Made by a program: the position numbers and the translations under genes | Source of the DNA: Siniperca chuatsi | Taxonomy: Eukaryota; Chordata; Actinopteri; Centrarchiformes; Sinipercidae | Direction: 5' to 3' | Assembly (NCBI RefSeq): GCF_020085105.1 | Contig: NC_058046.1 | Span: 13,977,175-14,041,174, forward strand | Length of the DNA: 64,000 nucleotides | In this document: positions 13,159 to 27,700 of the stretch, in pieces | How the letters are laid out: every line of letters begins with the position of its first letter | Numbering within the stretch: the stretch's first letter is position 1 | The notes under the pieces: generated by a model | What the model was told of the DNA's origin: nothing | What the model saw: the letters and a program-made list of their open reading frames with translations, nothing else | Database searches by the model: none

Positions 13159-16100
13159 TGTGTGTATGTATGCACGGTGGGGTGCAGTATGCTCATAGAA
13201 AAGCTTGTTCCCTTCTTCCCAGTCCTCCCACCCCACCACCACCACCATTACTACCAAAAGCAATACCAACTGAATGCTAAACAAACCTGTCTGTTGAATA
13301 ATTGAGGCTCTCAGGCCAGAGCAGGCTCCGATTAGCATACAGGCCTTATGGACCCAATCTGCGCAGAGACAGGATGGTCTTTCCCTGGACTTTCCTATGT
13401 ACCGAATGCTCTGATTTCTATTTTACATCCTCTTATCTTGATCCACATTGCCAGGATTAGCAGAAAATGTCAAAGCAATTTCAGTTCAAGCAACAATAAT
13501 TGCACCGATCTCTGCAGGCATACATAGGAATGATACATTCACAAAAAAATCTAAATATCAACATTGTCTTCCTGCCGTGTCTTGTCAATGCCAATGATTT
13601 ATTAATCTACAGAGGCGCTTGACTGAGCAGGCCTCTCAACTAACAGACTGTAAAAACCTTATCAGTAAAATAACATTATGCATAGTTGACATGCATATAA
13701 AATATAAGATAAACATGTGCCTACAAACAGGTTTTTATATTCCAAACCATGCCAGTCCATCATAAAAACAAAACATGTATCAGATTTAACACATGCTTGC
13801 AGAATAACTGCAGGAGTACAGGTCTGCTTCAGGAGTCCCTGCTGGTGTCTCCTCACCTCCTCTCCTCAGGGCTCTCTCTCTGGCTCCTCTTGGCCCTGGG
13901 CAGTAATCCCTGGCCCCCCGTGTGTGCCCATCCGCTCCCCCTGCTCTCATTAGTGCAGTGTTGGGGCCTGGGGAGCCTGCAGGCCTGGGGAGCCAGCCTG
14001 CTGCTCCCCTCCCACTCTCCCTCTCTCTCCTCGGCTGGAGTAATGAGCACATAATCAGCCTGGCTCCCTGTCAGCAGCAGCACACCAGAGGGGCATGTGG
14101 GCTCCTGGCCCAGAGTGGGGGGTAAGGCCACAGCGGGGTGTTTTACTTTCTATCCTCTGTGCCCAGGGTACACCGTACCCGGTATTAGAGCTTCCCACCA
14201 CACATCAAATGACCCTCTGGTCATTGGTCACTTCCTCTTTTAGTTCACATACTGAAAGCTGTTGCATTTTCAATGAACTTCCCCACCTTTCTCACTTTGT
14301 TGTTACATGACTTCTAGGACAATAATGTTGTGTTTTATTTTTCGGTGTTTGGCCTTGGACTACCCGTTCATTAGAGCAATAAAAACAGTAAAATGATCAC
14401 AATAAATATCATGTCTTGTTTCCCTTAAAAAGTAAAAGTATCAACTTTCATTTAAAATCAAGATACAAAGAAGCCTCTATCTATGATAACAAGAATATAG
14501 AACCTGAATAGGTATAAGTTCATATGTACAAATGTAAAAACGGCAAAAGAACATTGCAAACTTAAGGAAAGTACATATTTCAGTTCTACTTATTATTCAG
14601 ACAATGTGACTAACATTTCTGCCAGGAAACAGTTTGATCCCTCACATTCTCAGTTTTCTACAATGTTTCTTTTTGTATTGACTTTTCTGGTTTAATGACG
14701 TTCAAAGAGATGAAGGCCAAACAAAAAGAGAAAAGAACCAACACAGAGCCACATGAAAAGTAGCACCAACCACTGAAGGACAGAACACGAACAATCCAAG
14801 CAGAGAACTCAACCTCAGTCAAAGTGCTTTCATTTCCTTTTCAATTCAAACGCTTCAATTATTGTAGTCACTGTGTTGACCTTTTCTCTTAATTCTGTCT
14901 CCCTACGATGTGGATTCATACATTTCAGAATGTTACACATTGGCTAAATTCATTCAAATTAGTTTGCTGGAACAAAACTTCACACAATAGCTGCTGTGTC
15001 CCACAGAAAAATCAAAAGGGTCACTGACAGGTCAGCATTTATTCTAATAAAATATCTTTAATTGGTTTTCATTGAGACTTAAGTCAGTCCTGGATTCCCA
15101 TGAGTAAACTCCGTCCCCTTCAAAACAATTTCCCATTGACTGCACTCAATGAGGACTTTGTCATGTGCATCACTGCGATTATGGGATCCAGCGAATCAAC
15201 CACAAACTCAGCAAACACGTCTAGCCAGGATATGTAAGGTCAAGGGGCTGAGTCACAAGGGCTCTTTTTTACTAAAGTGTAGTGACAGTGGTTTTCAGCT
15301 ACATGTGCTGCTTAACATGACTTCCCAAAGCAGGAAACGCCCTGATACAATCAAACAGGTGAGATGCTAGATAGATGCTCTGGGCTTCATGTTATCTAAT
15401 GTTTTTAATCCCGAACACACTACCCTCAGCGAAGCCACAAACCAAACAGGTCTGCTGAGGCATTGTCTAACCAGAGTGAGACATCATGATGACTAGTTCA
15501 CACCTGTGTGGGAAAGTTCAGGAATGGCAATGAGGTTCCAACTTGAGAGATTTATGATGGAGGCTGAGTTATTGTGGTAAAGAGAGACAGACTATTCAGC
15601 AGTTGGCCTGCGGGTGCTGTAGGGTTTGTGGGGGAAGCTGTCCGTGGACAGGATGGGAACCAGTACATTTACATGCACACTATAACTTCATTATTGTGAA
15701 TAACCACATTATGGTGATAGTTTGGTTAAACCATTTATACGGTTCGCAGTAAACTGATTGTTCCAGTAAGTTGACATGATTTGTTTGATAATTAGGTTAA
15801 TGTCCCGGAGGAAACATCTTATTAGTTCCACAAAATAAGGGAGGGAAAATGGTAGGACTGGTGTTTACTGAGCATCATAGTTTAGTTATTTGGTGTGTGT
15901 GAAATTTGACTGTGGATTTTTTTTTTTTTCTATCTTCCAACCAACCATGTTGTCCTTTTGAAAAACACACTTTCTCTGGTTTACTCCACAATCTTTCTGA
16001 TGCATGCACTGTATCAAATCTGCACATGAAATCAGACTACAGCGTTATTGTGCTTAAGGTGTTTACGTCTTTACATTTTTGGCTTGATCTTGTCAAAATA

Positions 16101-19100
16101 AAATAATGAAGTGTTTTGTTCCGAGTGTAAGTGTCTACTTACTAAATGCCCTGGTGTTGGAGAACGGGAGTCTTTTAGTCCTGCAGATCCAGGGACGTCC
16201 AAAAGAGGCCATTTCATCTGCAGGTACTGTGGGAGAGAGAAAAAGGGCAGAATTATACAACAGAACCAGACACACTGCAGGGAAAAAACATACACAGTAA
16301 TCAAAACATCAAATATACAAGATTTAACAAAATGCACTCAAAAATGATATGATGATGACATGATATAGAGACCAAAACGCTAAATCTAAGGCTCTATTTT
16401 TCACAAAAAAAATCTCTCTAATATTTACTGTTACTGAACAGTAGGGACTGAATCTTTTCCTAGAGTGCAAAAGTGCTATGAATGGTGTCAAGCCCGCAGA
16501 GATCTCCAGCAGACACCTGTACGAGACCAACATTGCTGCTGGAGTCAGACAGCGAGTTCTGGCACGGGGGAGAGTAGGGAGAGCGATGTGAACACAACGG
16601 ACTGGTGGAGGACTGTGAAATTGCCGTTTGTCAAGGAAAAACAAGAGGCCAGCTGTGGGCGCCCATCGCTGAGCGGGTGGGAAGAGACAGCTGGAAGGAA
16701 GCCCCATCTACAGAGCGGCGAAAGGTTGAGCTGCGGACTCCAAGCTAACTCCTGTCTGTCCGTCTCAATTGGTTTGGCCTTTTGACCCAAACATAGTCCC
16801 TCCTCTTTTCAGTATCAGTATTTTTTTTACACGTGTATCAAAGTTATCATAAAGGGTTGCGCAAGTGTTTAACTTCCCTCTTTTCTCTCATGTCACAAAG
16901 ATTTCCACCACCATATTACTGCTGCCTGTTCCTTTGGCCGCTGTGCCACAAGTAAGAGCTGTGTACTCCAGGAGAGGTTTGATTTACTGCTTGATACAAC
17001 AAGCTGAGCATTTTTTTTGTCCTCCAGCAATGGAGATAGCATGAAGCCAGAGCTCCAAAAGCACGGCTCAACCATCTGGTTTATGAATCAGTTTAAATAC
17101 CGGACACAGCAGCTTGTCATGCAAGTGGATTTTCTCCCTGGTACAGTTTCAAATTAATTAAAAGAGATTTATATTATAGGTTATGTTTTGCTCATCCAGG
17201 CCCATGTAGTGCAGAGACATAAAGGTATCGTAGTTTATTATTTAAGTTGCCTTTTGGGCATGGAAGTGTGTTATGAGTTATAAATTCTGCCAAATGACCA
17301 GTTAAAGAATACATGCAAAGCTCTGTCTACTTTTCAAAAGCTGGTGCAGGATAAATGATGACGAACAAGCAAACCAGAGGAGTCATGCATTCAGGTTTTG
17401 ATTTTTAAAACTTCATTCATCACTCAGGGTTTGTAAGAAGGAAGGAAGCTTGGATGGCTGTGGGTTAAAAATGGAAAAGACATTATAGCAGGAGGGGGAA
17501 AAGGGAGAGGAGGGGAAAAAAAAACATTTTCAGGAATGAGTTTGTCGGAGCAGGCAGAGGGTATTGTTTCCTGACAGCTGGGGTCCAACAGAGCACCGAG
17601 GCGGGGGGGAAGGGGACCCTTTTTCCCTTCGAAAAGGGGGGAAATTCTTGGAGTTGACATCAGCCCTCTTCATTTTCACTATACTGCTCAGGGCTGAATC
17701 GTAGGTTCCAACTAATGGGCCCAAGTCCATACAACTGTCAGGAGGCAGTTGCTTTTAGAGGCTGCTAGCTCCCTATTGAAACTTTACTCTGCTGTGTGCA
17801 TGGTGCCTAATGAATGCTACTCTCCAGAGAGAAAATCCAAAACAATGCAGTTTCTTTCTGTCTAATCTATGTCAATCATGAGTCCTTCCACAAATGAAAC
17901 AAGCGCTATTGTGAGCGTTTGGTTTTGCCCCGCCGTGCCCACCCCGGCTCTCCCACCCAATCCATCCCTTATTTGACAGCTTCTGCCAGGACTGAGGAAC
18001 CTGCCCCCAGGCACTTTTTTCTGAGCGCCTACTTTTCTTTTAATTGCCAGTGTGCCCTATGGAGCAACTGTTAACACACTCCCTGAAACATCCAGCCAGG
18101 TAATGCCAGCCGCACACTGTCACATTAGCTTCAGTCCAGACTACAGCAGCACACCACTCACTAACACATGAGAGGGAAAGAGAGGGAGGGTGTTTGGGTC
18201 TATGAGTTGTTTCAGGAAACAAAGGGCGAGGAATTGTGGGCCATGCTGCTCAGCAAAAACTTTCTCAGTGTTACAGTTACAAAAGAACACAAGGGAAGTG
18301 TAAGAAAAAAGTTAGGACAGCTGAAGGAGAGCCAGCACTTAAAAATGATGATTCAAATAGTTATGACATGGCTTAAGTCAGTGGTTCTCAAAGTCACCCC
18401 ATGAATATGATTCATGGGGTGAGATAAACAAACAAAAGATGATGCTCTGATGCTAGCAAGGCTATCTTGCTAACCTGAATCTTTACTTCAATCACCCGAA
18501 TTGTTAATGATTGATAAAAATTAAATCCACTTTTGCTGGGGAGGGCGCATGAACTTTTTTCGGCCTCTGAAGGGGAAAAGTTTGAGAACCAATGGCTTAA
18601 GTAATATTAGTAAAAGATTAAAGCAGAAGATAAACTAATATCAATGTAACTGCAAGACATTTAGTAATGCTTTACATGTGCCCTTATTTTATTGGAAACA
18701 AATGCAGACATATGGTCGGGGCCCATAGCAATGTCTGTTTCAGCATGGGAGCTGGAAGCTCTGGTAAACAGACTCGGACAGAGTACTGAAAGAAATGTGT
18801 TACTAAAGTGAAGTTTAGCTGGTCCATTTTCATAGCTCTCTAATTGTCTTCCAGCCTTCCCCGCTGCCTCCAACACTCAGAATAGACATCAGTAGAATGT
18901 GCTACTTTTACAGGACCCAGATGCGACAAAGGTGGCAGTGATGCCACTGAAATTTTCCAAAAAGCTACACTGGAGCCCTTTGGTTTTTTGAACAGAGAGA
19001 ATGCAACATATGCTCTGGGGCATGTGGCCTGCCAGAGCTGGGTTCTAATTGTTACATTGCTCTCACAGAGCAAAGGAAAACACAGCCAAGAGTCTTTGTC

Positions 19101-21750
19101 ATCTCTGAAGTGTGCGGTGCCATGCTGCAGGCCAACATCAGAGCACGGAGAAGAGGCAGATGTCTGGACATTTGCTGTCAAACAGTCTGCCAAGGGGACA
19201 GAAAAAAAATCCCAAACTTTGCTAGCAACTATGAGAAGTCATAATGACTGTCAATCAGACAAAAAGTAAAGTCAAAAATAAAATTAATATAGAAGTCAAA
19301 CAACAAATTAAACGATGAATATGTATTAAGTGGCAGCTCAGACGAGGCCTGACGCTTGTGAAATGGCTTTGCCCAACTTGGTGGTAAATAGCGGAGCAGC
19401 AGGAATGCCTCCATGGATCGCTCCAGCAGATAATGTCAATCACCTACTGTGTGGAGAACCCCTCCCAACTGTTTTCTTTTACCCCCCAACAGAAAACAAA
19501 TGGCCCGCACAGCTTGCAGCTGGCTGAGGTGTTAATTACCGTCCCCTGTCCATATGAACAGCAACTTCAGACAATAGCCCTGTCAGGCCCCCTACACAAC
19601 AGTCCCTCCCTGGTTTGCTCTGCTGATATCACCTGCTCATGCGGGGCCATTGACACCTCAACCTGATCTATGCATGAAACACAATTAAAGCTTCTGGGAC
19701 AAAGACAATGTGATAAGTAGCCCCCGCCTTGTCTCAAAGTTTGCATTAAGGCTCATTGTTGGCCAACATTAGAGGCAATTACATTGACAATTCTTAAGCA
19801 AACCTCGGCAGTCGTGCTAATTAGTGTGTAATTGATGGGGAAACGACAAGCAGCTCAGCTGGTCAGACCCACTATGCACTATTGGGCCACTGCAAATTTT
19901 TCTGAATGGGGACCATGTCCTATTATCTGGTCCACTATGAAGTAAGTAGATTACTCAGGGAGGAAGTTATTAATTAAAGCTATCTTAAAGGAAGGTACAA
20001 AGAGAAAGAAACAACAAAAATAGTGCAACTGGTGGATAAATTTAACTTTTTTCGTCCAAACAGACCACTTGAATTTCCGGTATTTTATTAGTGGAGATGT
20101 GTTTCATCTAAATGCATTTGGATCAGTCACATCATAAAAAACTACAAGAACAATTTATGTCCCTTTTTCAGCTCATCACTTGAATTTCATATAAAGCCTT
20201 GGTTTATATTAACCCTGAGAAGCCTGTGGTCCTGCAGTGGAGATAGCATCTTGCTAATGGCTACCACATTTGAAGTGTCCATTAGCCCATAGAGGAATGA
20301 AGTTAAGTGACTATGACAGGGGCACTCCCTCAGTTTGCCGGGCCTCTATTGTGACCTGGCTGGTCGTCCTGCACTCTTATTCACAGCCAGTAAAAAACTG
20401 GGTCAAAGGTCAGACATCCAGAGTGCTGTGGTTTCTATGGCAACATGGCCTATTAAGGCCAGGATCATTGGCCTCTTAACATGCTCTTGTACACAAAAGA
20501 ACTGTTAGTGCAAAGAGGGAGAGAGGAGAGTGAAGAGGGGAGGCAGCGTGAGGGAGGTCCTAACAACACAGTGTCAAGGTTTTTCCAAGATTTCCAAGAT
20601 GGTTACACACTCTGCCCCGCAGCTCCATCCATGTCTGTATGTAGCATACATAGAATTTCAGTGGCTCCTTAAGGAGTTTAGAGGACACACAGAAGAAACT
20701 ACTCTATGTGGGTCATTTATTATTCCAAAATCAGAAAAAATGCGTTGTATTGTAACAGTATGCGTTGCATATGAAGTGTAAAAGTCCACATTTTGTGGAA
20801 AGAATTTCAAAGAATCAACTTTAAAAAAAGTCAATGAGCAATGGTGTCATATGACAGCCTCATGCATATTCTGTACAAGGCCAAACTGGCCTGCAAACTG
20901 GGTTTATTTGAAAAGTCCTGGGAGTGAATTTACTGCTGTTTCAGTAATAAAACAGCATTAACAGAATACAAGGCCAAGATAAACCTCCCTAAAACGCTTC
21001 TTTAACATTCTGTCCCGGTGAGTGAGCTGCGACTTCAGCAGGAGTTTGCATTTTTGCAAACTAAAGCAATTATTTGTATCAGGGCTGGGTTTTTTTTTTC
21101 TTTCTTCCTTTTGCATGGTATAATCCTGAGTTATTGCTTCCTGTATCCACAGCTTTAGAGTGTAGAGAGCTCATATCTCTTTAAAAGAAGCCGCCATTGT
21201 TCTTATTCTGTCTCACTGACTTTCAGGTACTTTTAATCAGATGTAGTTAAAGAAAAAGTTCTTCAGTCTCGCTGAGGTTAAAGTTAGGAATGAGTGAGTA
21301 ATTCTGTTACAGAGCACAACAGCAGGTCATTTAAAACTCACTGTATAATTAGACACACAAGAAAATAATTATGCATCTGGTAAGAGCAAGGCCATCTCAT
21401 AAAGGCAGAGAGGAGGGTGCGAAGCTATTCAAGTCAATTATGTGAAGTCAGTTATGTGGTTTCCCGTACCTGGGAGATCGGCTTTCAATTGTAGCAGACT
21501 GCGCCGCTTAATGTCAGTGTGATCTGATGTCAAGACAGCCTACACCTCAAATGTCAAAGATGTCGTCCTTTTACATGTCCTGTGGCATTGTTTGTCCAGT
21601 CGCACAGGAACACAACTTTTTATTGTTTGGGGAGTAGCCTCGTTTCATTGAAATTCACAGCCGTAAACGTCTGTATAATTAACTCCAGAACATGAGGTGG
21701 TTACCAGTGGTTGGCTGGGTGTTTACAGTAAAGCTCGACTTAGAAATCAA

Positions 21751-21789
<39 letters not shown>

Positions 21790-24700
21790 TAAGTGTAGGT
21801 GCGTGTGCGTCCCAGTCTACGCCAATGACACACAAGTGAGACCTGAATTTTTCATTTATGACCAAACACAAATTGACTGGAGACAGCATGGGTTACCAAT
21901 ATAATACAGCGTTTCCTGCCAAGGCATTTAGGAGGCAATAATAAGTCCAGCATGCACCCCTCACACTGAACAGGGCAAATACCACAGCACAGTAATCACT
22001 CCAAACTCTCGGTGAAGACATAAAAATAATCTTTTTCTCTTCTTTTTCCAGAAATTGCAGATAAATATTTACCCCCACCCTCCGAGAGTAAATTTGAGTA
22101 TGTCTGCTAAAAGTATGCCTTTTTTTCTGGCAGGGCACAGTGGGTGATTGTTTCTTTGTTTTGTTTTTGTTTTTTTAGCTTTTCTTGGCTCTTTTTTTTA
22201 AAGCTTCCTAAAAGCAGCTGACAGTGGCAGGAGAAGCAATGAGGCATCTTGAAGGGAAAACGTCAGTTCTGAAAAACTGAGGTGGGCATAAGTGGGTGTA
22301 GTGGAGAAGGCAAGAGAGAGAAAAAAAGGCCTAAATTAAACACATTTGTTTCTGCTCTCACATACCACAAGTCTTATGAAAACAGAGGGCTGATTGTGTT
22401 CACTCTGCAAGTCCTCCACCCCCCAGTCTTCACCACCACCCAACACCACCACCCCTGTCCTAAGCAGCAGCAGCAGCACCCCCCCCCCCCCCACACACAC
22501 ACACACACACACTCACACACAGCTGCCTGCAGATGCCTCCTGTGTTTGCTCTCCGAGTGCAGGCGCAAATCTCCAGGCCCCACAGACTTCTGGGCCCTGC
22601 CTCATCTCAAATTTTACTACCTGACATCCCTATCACCCCACTGCTAACCCCTCTCACTCCACTCTCCGTCTCCTCTCCGCCGCCCCGCAGCCGGCTCAAC
22701 TCGAACACACAGACACATTCACACACCAAAGGTATGCTTCGACACTCAGCCCTGTCGCACGAGGGAAACACAGAGACTGACTGTTAGAAATTAAACCCAT
22801 ATCATTTATGAACAAAGATATGACCCAAAAAGAAATGTGCTGTCTGCATATAAAAAAAACAGAAAAATGTTCAATTGAATCAGATGGGCTAGTAGATCCC
22901 CAAGTAAAATAATTCTCTCATCTGCCTTTTTTTTCCAATTCTAACAGAATAAATCAGTCAAACTAGAACAAAAAAAAATCATCATTTCTGGGACTGAAAA
23001 TAATCTAATTTGACATGCAGTGCTTGGTATGTTACACAGGATCTAACTGAATAAGAAATTATTTTCAAAAGTAGTTTCAAACTTCCACAGTGTGCGACAA
23101 AGCACACAATTTACTACCATGACATTCCCTAGGATTAGTTATGCGTATTGTCATCGGACTGCGGGGAGGTCTGGAACGTCGCCAAAGCATTTTTATACCT
23201 GAAACATTTGTAAAAGTCATTCCATTGCAATCTGTAGGCTTCATTTTCATCATGCTGCTCGTAGTGATATTGAGTACTAAATCATGATCTAGTGATAGGT
23301 TTGGCTATAAATTCAATTCCCGTTCACATCCAAGGATCCTCTTACATGTCTGAAACTTTGTAAAGAATACATTTTCCAGTAAGAACGTATAGGGTTGGAG
23401 AAAAGCCTTTAGAGGAGTCACAAGGCGGGATGAGGTTGGGTCATGAGGTCTCCTGACCTCTTCAAGGTTCATCAGGTCTCTTGAAAGCAAAACAATGGAA
23501 TAGAAACATTAGCAAGGGACTGCTTACCTCCTAAGAATGTAATTTTTTTGCTCTGACAACATTGAATACATTACTTTTTACACATTTTGTACTGTAGATG
23601 TTTTTGAGGAACTAACATTGATTTATTTAAGCTGTTCCAGTTTTAAACGTTGCTGAAAAATGTCTTCATAACATTAACCAGACCACTGAGAACTCAAGGC
23701 TGGATATGCTATTTAAAACAATATATACAGCTGTTGCTATCTTTCAGTTTAAATACAGTATAATGAGAACAGCAAGGTGATTATGATCAGGGGCTGCTGT
23801 AAATATCAAATTCCCAGGGACAGAGTTTAGGAGAGGCCCCTTACAATTACACAGTATTCAGGAATGCAGAGCATGAACCACAGTAACATGGAGCTGAAGA
23901 CAAAATGCTCACATCCCATTTTGGACGTTTAGCTCACACCACGTGACAGAAAAGGTTTACGAACAGCATGAAAAAGAGTAGGAAAGTTTATCTTTCATGA
24001 AGAGCTGTTTTCTGCGAGCCCCGAAATCTGTGCCACAATGCAACAAACGTCTACTCATTCCAAACTGCACACTTCTGCAAACAATTAGTGTTAACCCCAG
24101 AACTGTAAGCTGCTCAGAAAGAGAGAGAGAGAGAGAGAGAGAGACTGAGAGAAAGAAAGAGAAAGAGAGGGAGTATGAAGTGGGAGAAAGAGAGGGGTGC
24201 TTGTGCACAATTACAGCAGGGATTTATGGCCTGAGAAACAATTTATAAATCACAGCGCCTGAGCTAATGTGCTCCAGATTGTTCTCCATGCAGCTGCAAT
24301 TTTGGTCTGCGTGAAACGGCATAATAAACCTGGCTGGAGGACATGTTTGGGTGGTGGTGGTGGTGGGGCAGGGAGAAAAGTTGAGGTTGTGGGTGGTGGC
24401 TGATGCGGGCAAAGTTGTGGGCTCGCAAAGTTTCAGAGGTGTTTTGAACAAAGAAACTGAGAACTTTTTTTCAACAAGCTGGTGTGAGATTTTGCTGAGG
24501 TGCAACTCTTGATTGTTAATGTTGACAGAGAAAGAAGGTCTTTGCAGAAATCTCAGAAATATAAACTCTCAAATAATACAAATAATGCCAATAAAAGATG
24601 TTTTCCATGGTATTAGTGGACTTACACAGTAGCTGGACAGCAAATGCAACAAAACTCTTCCAAAACAAGAACTGTAACTGAATAATTACACAAGTTTCCA

Positions 24701-27700
24701 CTGAGAAACAATTAAAGTTTCAAGTCATAAACCAAAGCCAGTTTAATGACCTAATTGCGAAACTGTGAACTATGCCCTTACAATTCCTGACATAAGTGAA
24801 AATTTATTTTTGGTTATAATAAGAAAAGACAAATGTTGTAAACCGATCCCTTCATTGTGGCTGCAGGCTGGTGTTGAAGAAGGGCTCGGATGTGCTGAGG
24901 GGAAGCCTGAGCTTTTGTGGCCACTCAGCCAACTGGCCCTGAACCTTGACCTCTAACCCTTCACCCTGGGGGGCAAACAAAGCTCTGAGTGACATCTGAA
25001 ACTAGACACTCTGTGGGGAGAGAGTGTCTGGACAGGACTCAAATAACCCCATTAACTCTGCAGAAAAGATTTATGGCTTTTTATTCTGCCCCTGCAAATC
25101 TCAAAGCTGAAGAGTCGCACAGATCTGTCAAAAACAATCAAGCAATTAGAGGTGTGCACCAAGTTTGGTCTTGTTTACTTGCCAACATCTCCATCTTGCA
25201 CGAAGATAAGCAAAAATGTTCCATAATTAACGACTCAGAGCAGAGCTGTGATTAGCAGTGATACACACACATGCCAGCAGTTTGTCTGTATCCAAATAAA
25301 TTCTGCTTAATACGAACAACATGAAGCCAATCTTCAGGCGGTTTTAAGAGAGTCACTGATGCATATTTACCAGCACCTCTGATGGATTCTATACAATGGA
25401 TTACGTAAACAACTCTGGCATTAGTATATTGTAAACAAAAACAGAGAGAAAAGTTGATGGTAAATGTGCTGCGGTGAATGCAAGCCTCCGTCGCCAGAAT
25501 GCTGAAAGCCACTGTAGTATTTAAATCAGGCAAGGAGGGAGGAAGACTCGGCCAAGCATTCTGTAGCTCAGCTGTGAGGCTCTAAGCCGTTGCCCTAGGG
25601 TCTTTGTCCTGCCTTTCAGGGCAAGTCTGAGGTAGTCAAAGACCCTATTCATGACCAGCGCTCCCCCTGCCAACACACCCATACAGCCCCAGTCAAGTCA
25701 GCCGAGAGCTATAGAGCCTTCCCATTTCACACGAGAATCAGACCTGCCCCTAAAGCCTGCTTCAGGGATTTCCAATAGCCAGCCCCTCCAACCCATGTAC
25801 AAATCAAACAAAAGGGCTCCTTGGCCTACTCCATGTCATATAGGGCTGATTAGATCTTTCTTTCTAATGTAGCTAGCGGAAATTTGAAGCAAATAAGTCA
25901 GTCACATTTGTAGGGATTTGGTATCTAGCCATGTAAATGGATGAGGGATTATGTCAGCAGAGGTGTGAAGTTGCCATCCAACTCCCCTATGTCCATCATT
26001 ATCATCCAATAGAAGACTCACCTCACATGCTAATGTATATTTTATAGAAAGGGCACAACCGAAAGACAAACCTGAGTATATCAAATGATAAAATCTTCAA
26101 ACAAAGGAACCTAATGATGCTGATCATCTGAGGCAGGCACAAGGGGAATCCCACTATCACTATCACAAGAGTGTCTTATGCCCTCAACAACAGCCATTAC
26201 TCATAACTAATCAAGAACATTACCTCATCACTTTAAATTGAGCAGATAAGGTCAGGAAAGAGTGAGATTCTATGTAAAACTATCCGCCCATCAGAAGTTT
26301 CTGCTGCTTGTGCTGTTCTAGCGATTCTAACAGGATCCACAAGTCTGGTTCCAGATAAGGAGGCTACACATTTTAGATGACTTGTGCCTTTGCTCGGCTT
26401 TAATCAGATTTGTTGCTCTGCTGAACATTGTGACTTCTTAACAAGTACAATTGGTTTATGAGGGTAACTGAGGGAAGCAAGGGGCACCCAGAGGTTAAGC
26501 TATTATCAATATTAGGACAAACAGCCTGATCTCTTGGGAAGATTTTACTTGTATGCATGATGTTTAACAAACAATTACAGACCATATGGACTCATCCAGG
26601 CTGTTTTTTTACATTAATCATTTATTAAAAAGTACTCTATGATATCCTTATCCTATCCTTAACTAAAATAGATTTAACTGACCTTAGCTAATGACTTTTA
26701 TGACTGTTAAGTCATATAAGTAATACAAATAAGTCCTAGCAATTCCATAGTTATTTGACAAATAAACATATTTACAGTAATGTTACAGAAGAATATAAAC
26801 TGAAAATACATGCTTTTTGTATGATATTATGCAAACCACCAAGAGAATATATTGACACTTATAATAACAGCTAAAATAACTGAGTTTAAAAGAATGTTGT
26901 TACTGATTTTACTTCCGAAACTACTTGTAAGACAAACCAGTTATGTACTATACATACAATTCTATTTCAACCCCCTTTTTTTAACTTAGCACATCTTTCC
27001 CCTATGTATTTAAGACAAACTTAGTCAAAGTAACCACATACTGGTAATAACATGTGTCCTGCTTATATAAATGTATAACACATGGAAAATTACCTGCTGC
27101 TCCATGTTAGATTTATGTAGTCGAACATACGATCCATTATATACGCTATTTGTGTTTTTAGAGCCAGAGCTAAATTCAGATTACAGATGGCACGCCAGTC
27201 TCACCAGTTACATCATCAGTTACAGTTTATAGTTTATAAGATATGTAAGTTTTAATCTTTATTTTTTCATAGGTATCATGAAGCTCCATGCTGCAACATA
27301 AAATATATAAAAGAGGAAAAGGAACATTATTATCAGGAAAGTAATAACCTATATAAACTAAAGCTTACATAATGTACCATAAACGGGTCTGTTTACAGGA
27401 GTTCACACGTGTTTGCAGGTGTAATGTGTTGACGTGACATGTGTCCGTCAGGGGACATGAGCCGCACCAGCAGTCCACACATTACTCCACCATTACAGGA
27501 CAAACTCAGTGGGAAGCAGCCAAACTGATTTATAACTTCTACAAGAAGAACAGCTGCTCTGCTCGCTGTCAACTAACCTCATCCTGGACGGATATCCATC
27601 CACTTCTTAATTTAGTATGACCACTACAACCTCACTGACACTACACACATACTGTATGACATGGCCTTTAACAGACCCAGTGTTGGGAGAACTCACTTCT

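Larger units (their letters stand above)
9070..16142 (-). other. tcf7l1 intron 4 (7.1 kb)
   Basis: No coding exon found. It contains two neighbouring simple repeats (12876-12952 and 13087-13170), a C/T-rich stretch at 13850-14040, and AT-rich unique-looking sequence elsewhere. A piece at 15662-15800 (starting CAGTACATTTACATGCACAC) resembles a fish dispersed repeat end, but I cannot bound it. Confidence 0.75.

Noticed and set aside
13021..13338. reading frames with His-Thr or Val-Cys repeats
   Set aside because: Translations of the GT microsatellite.
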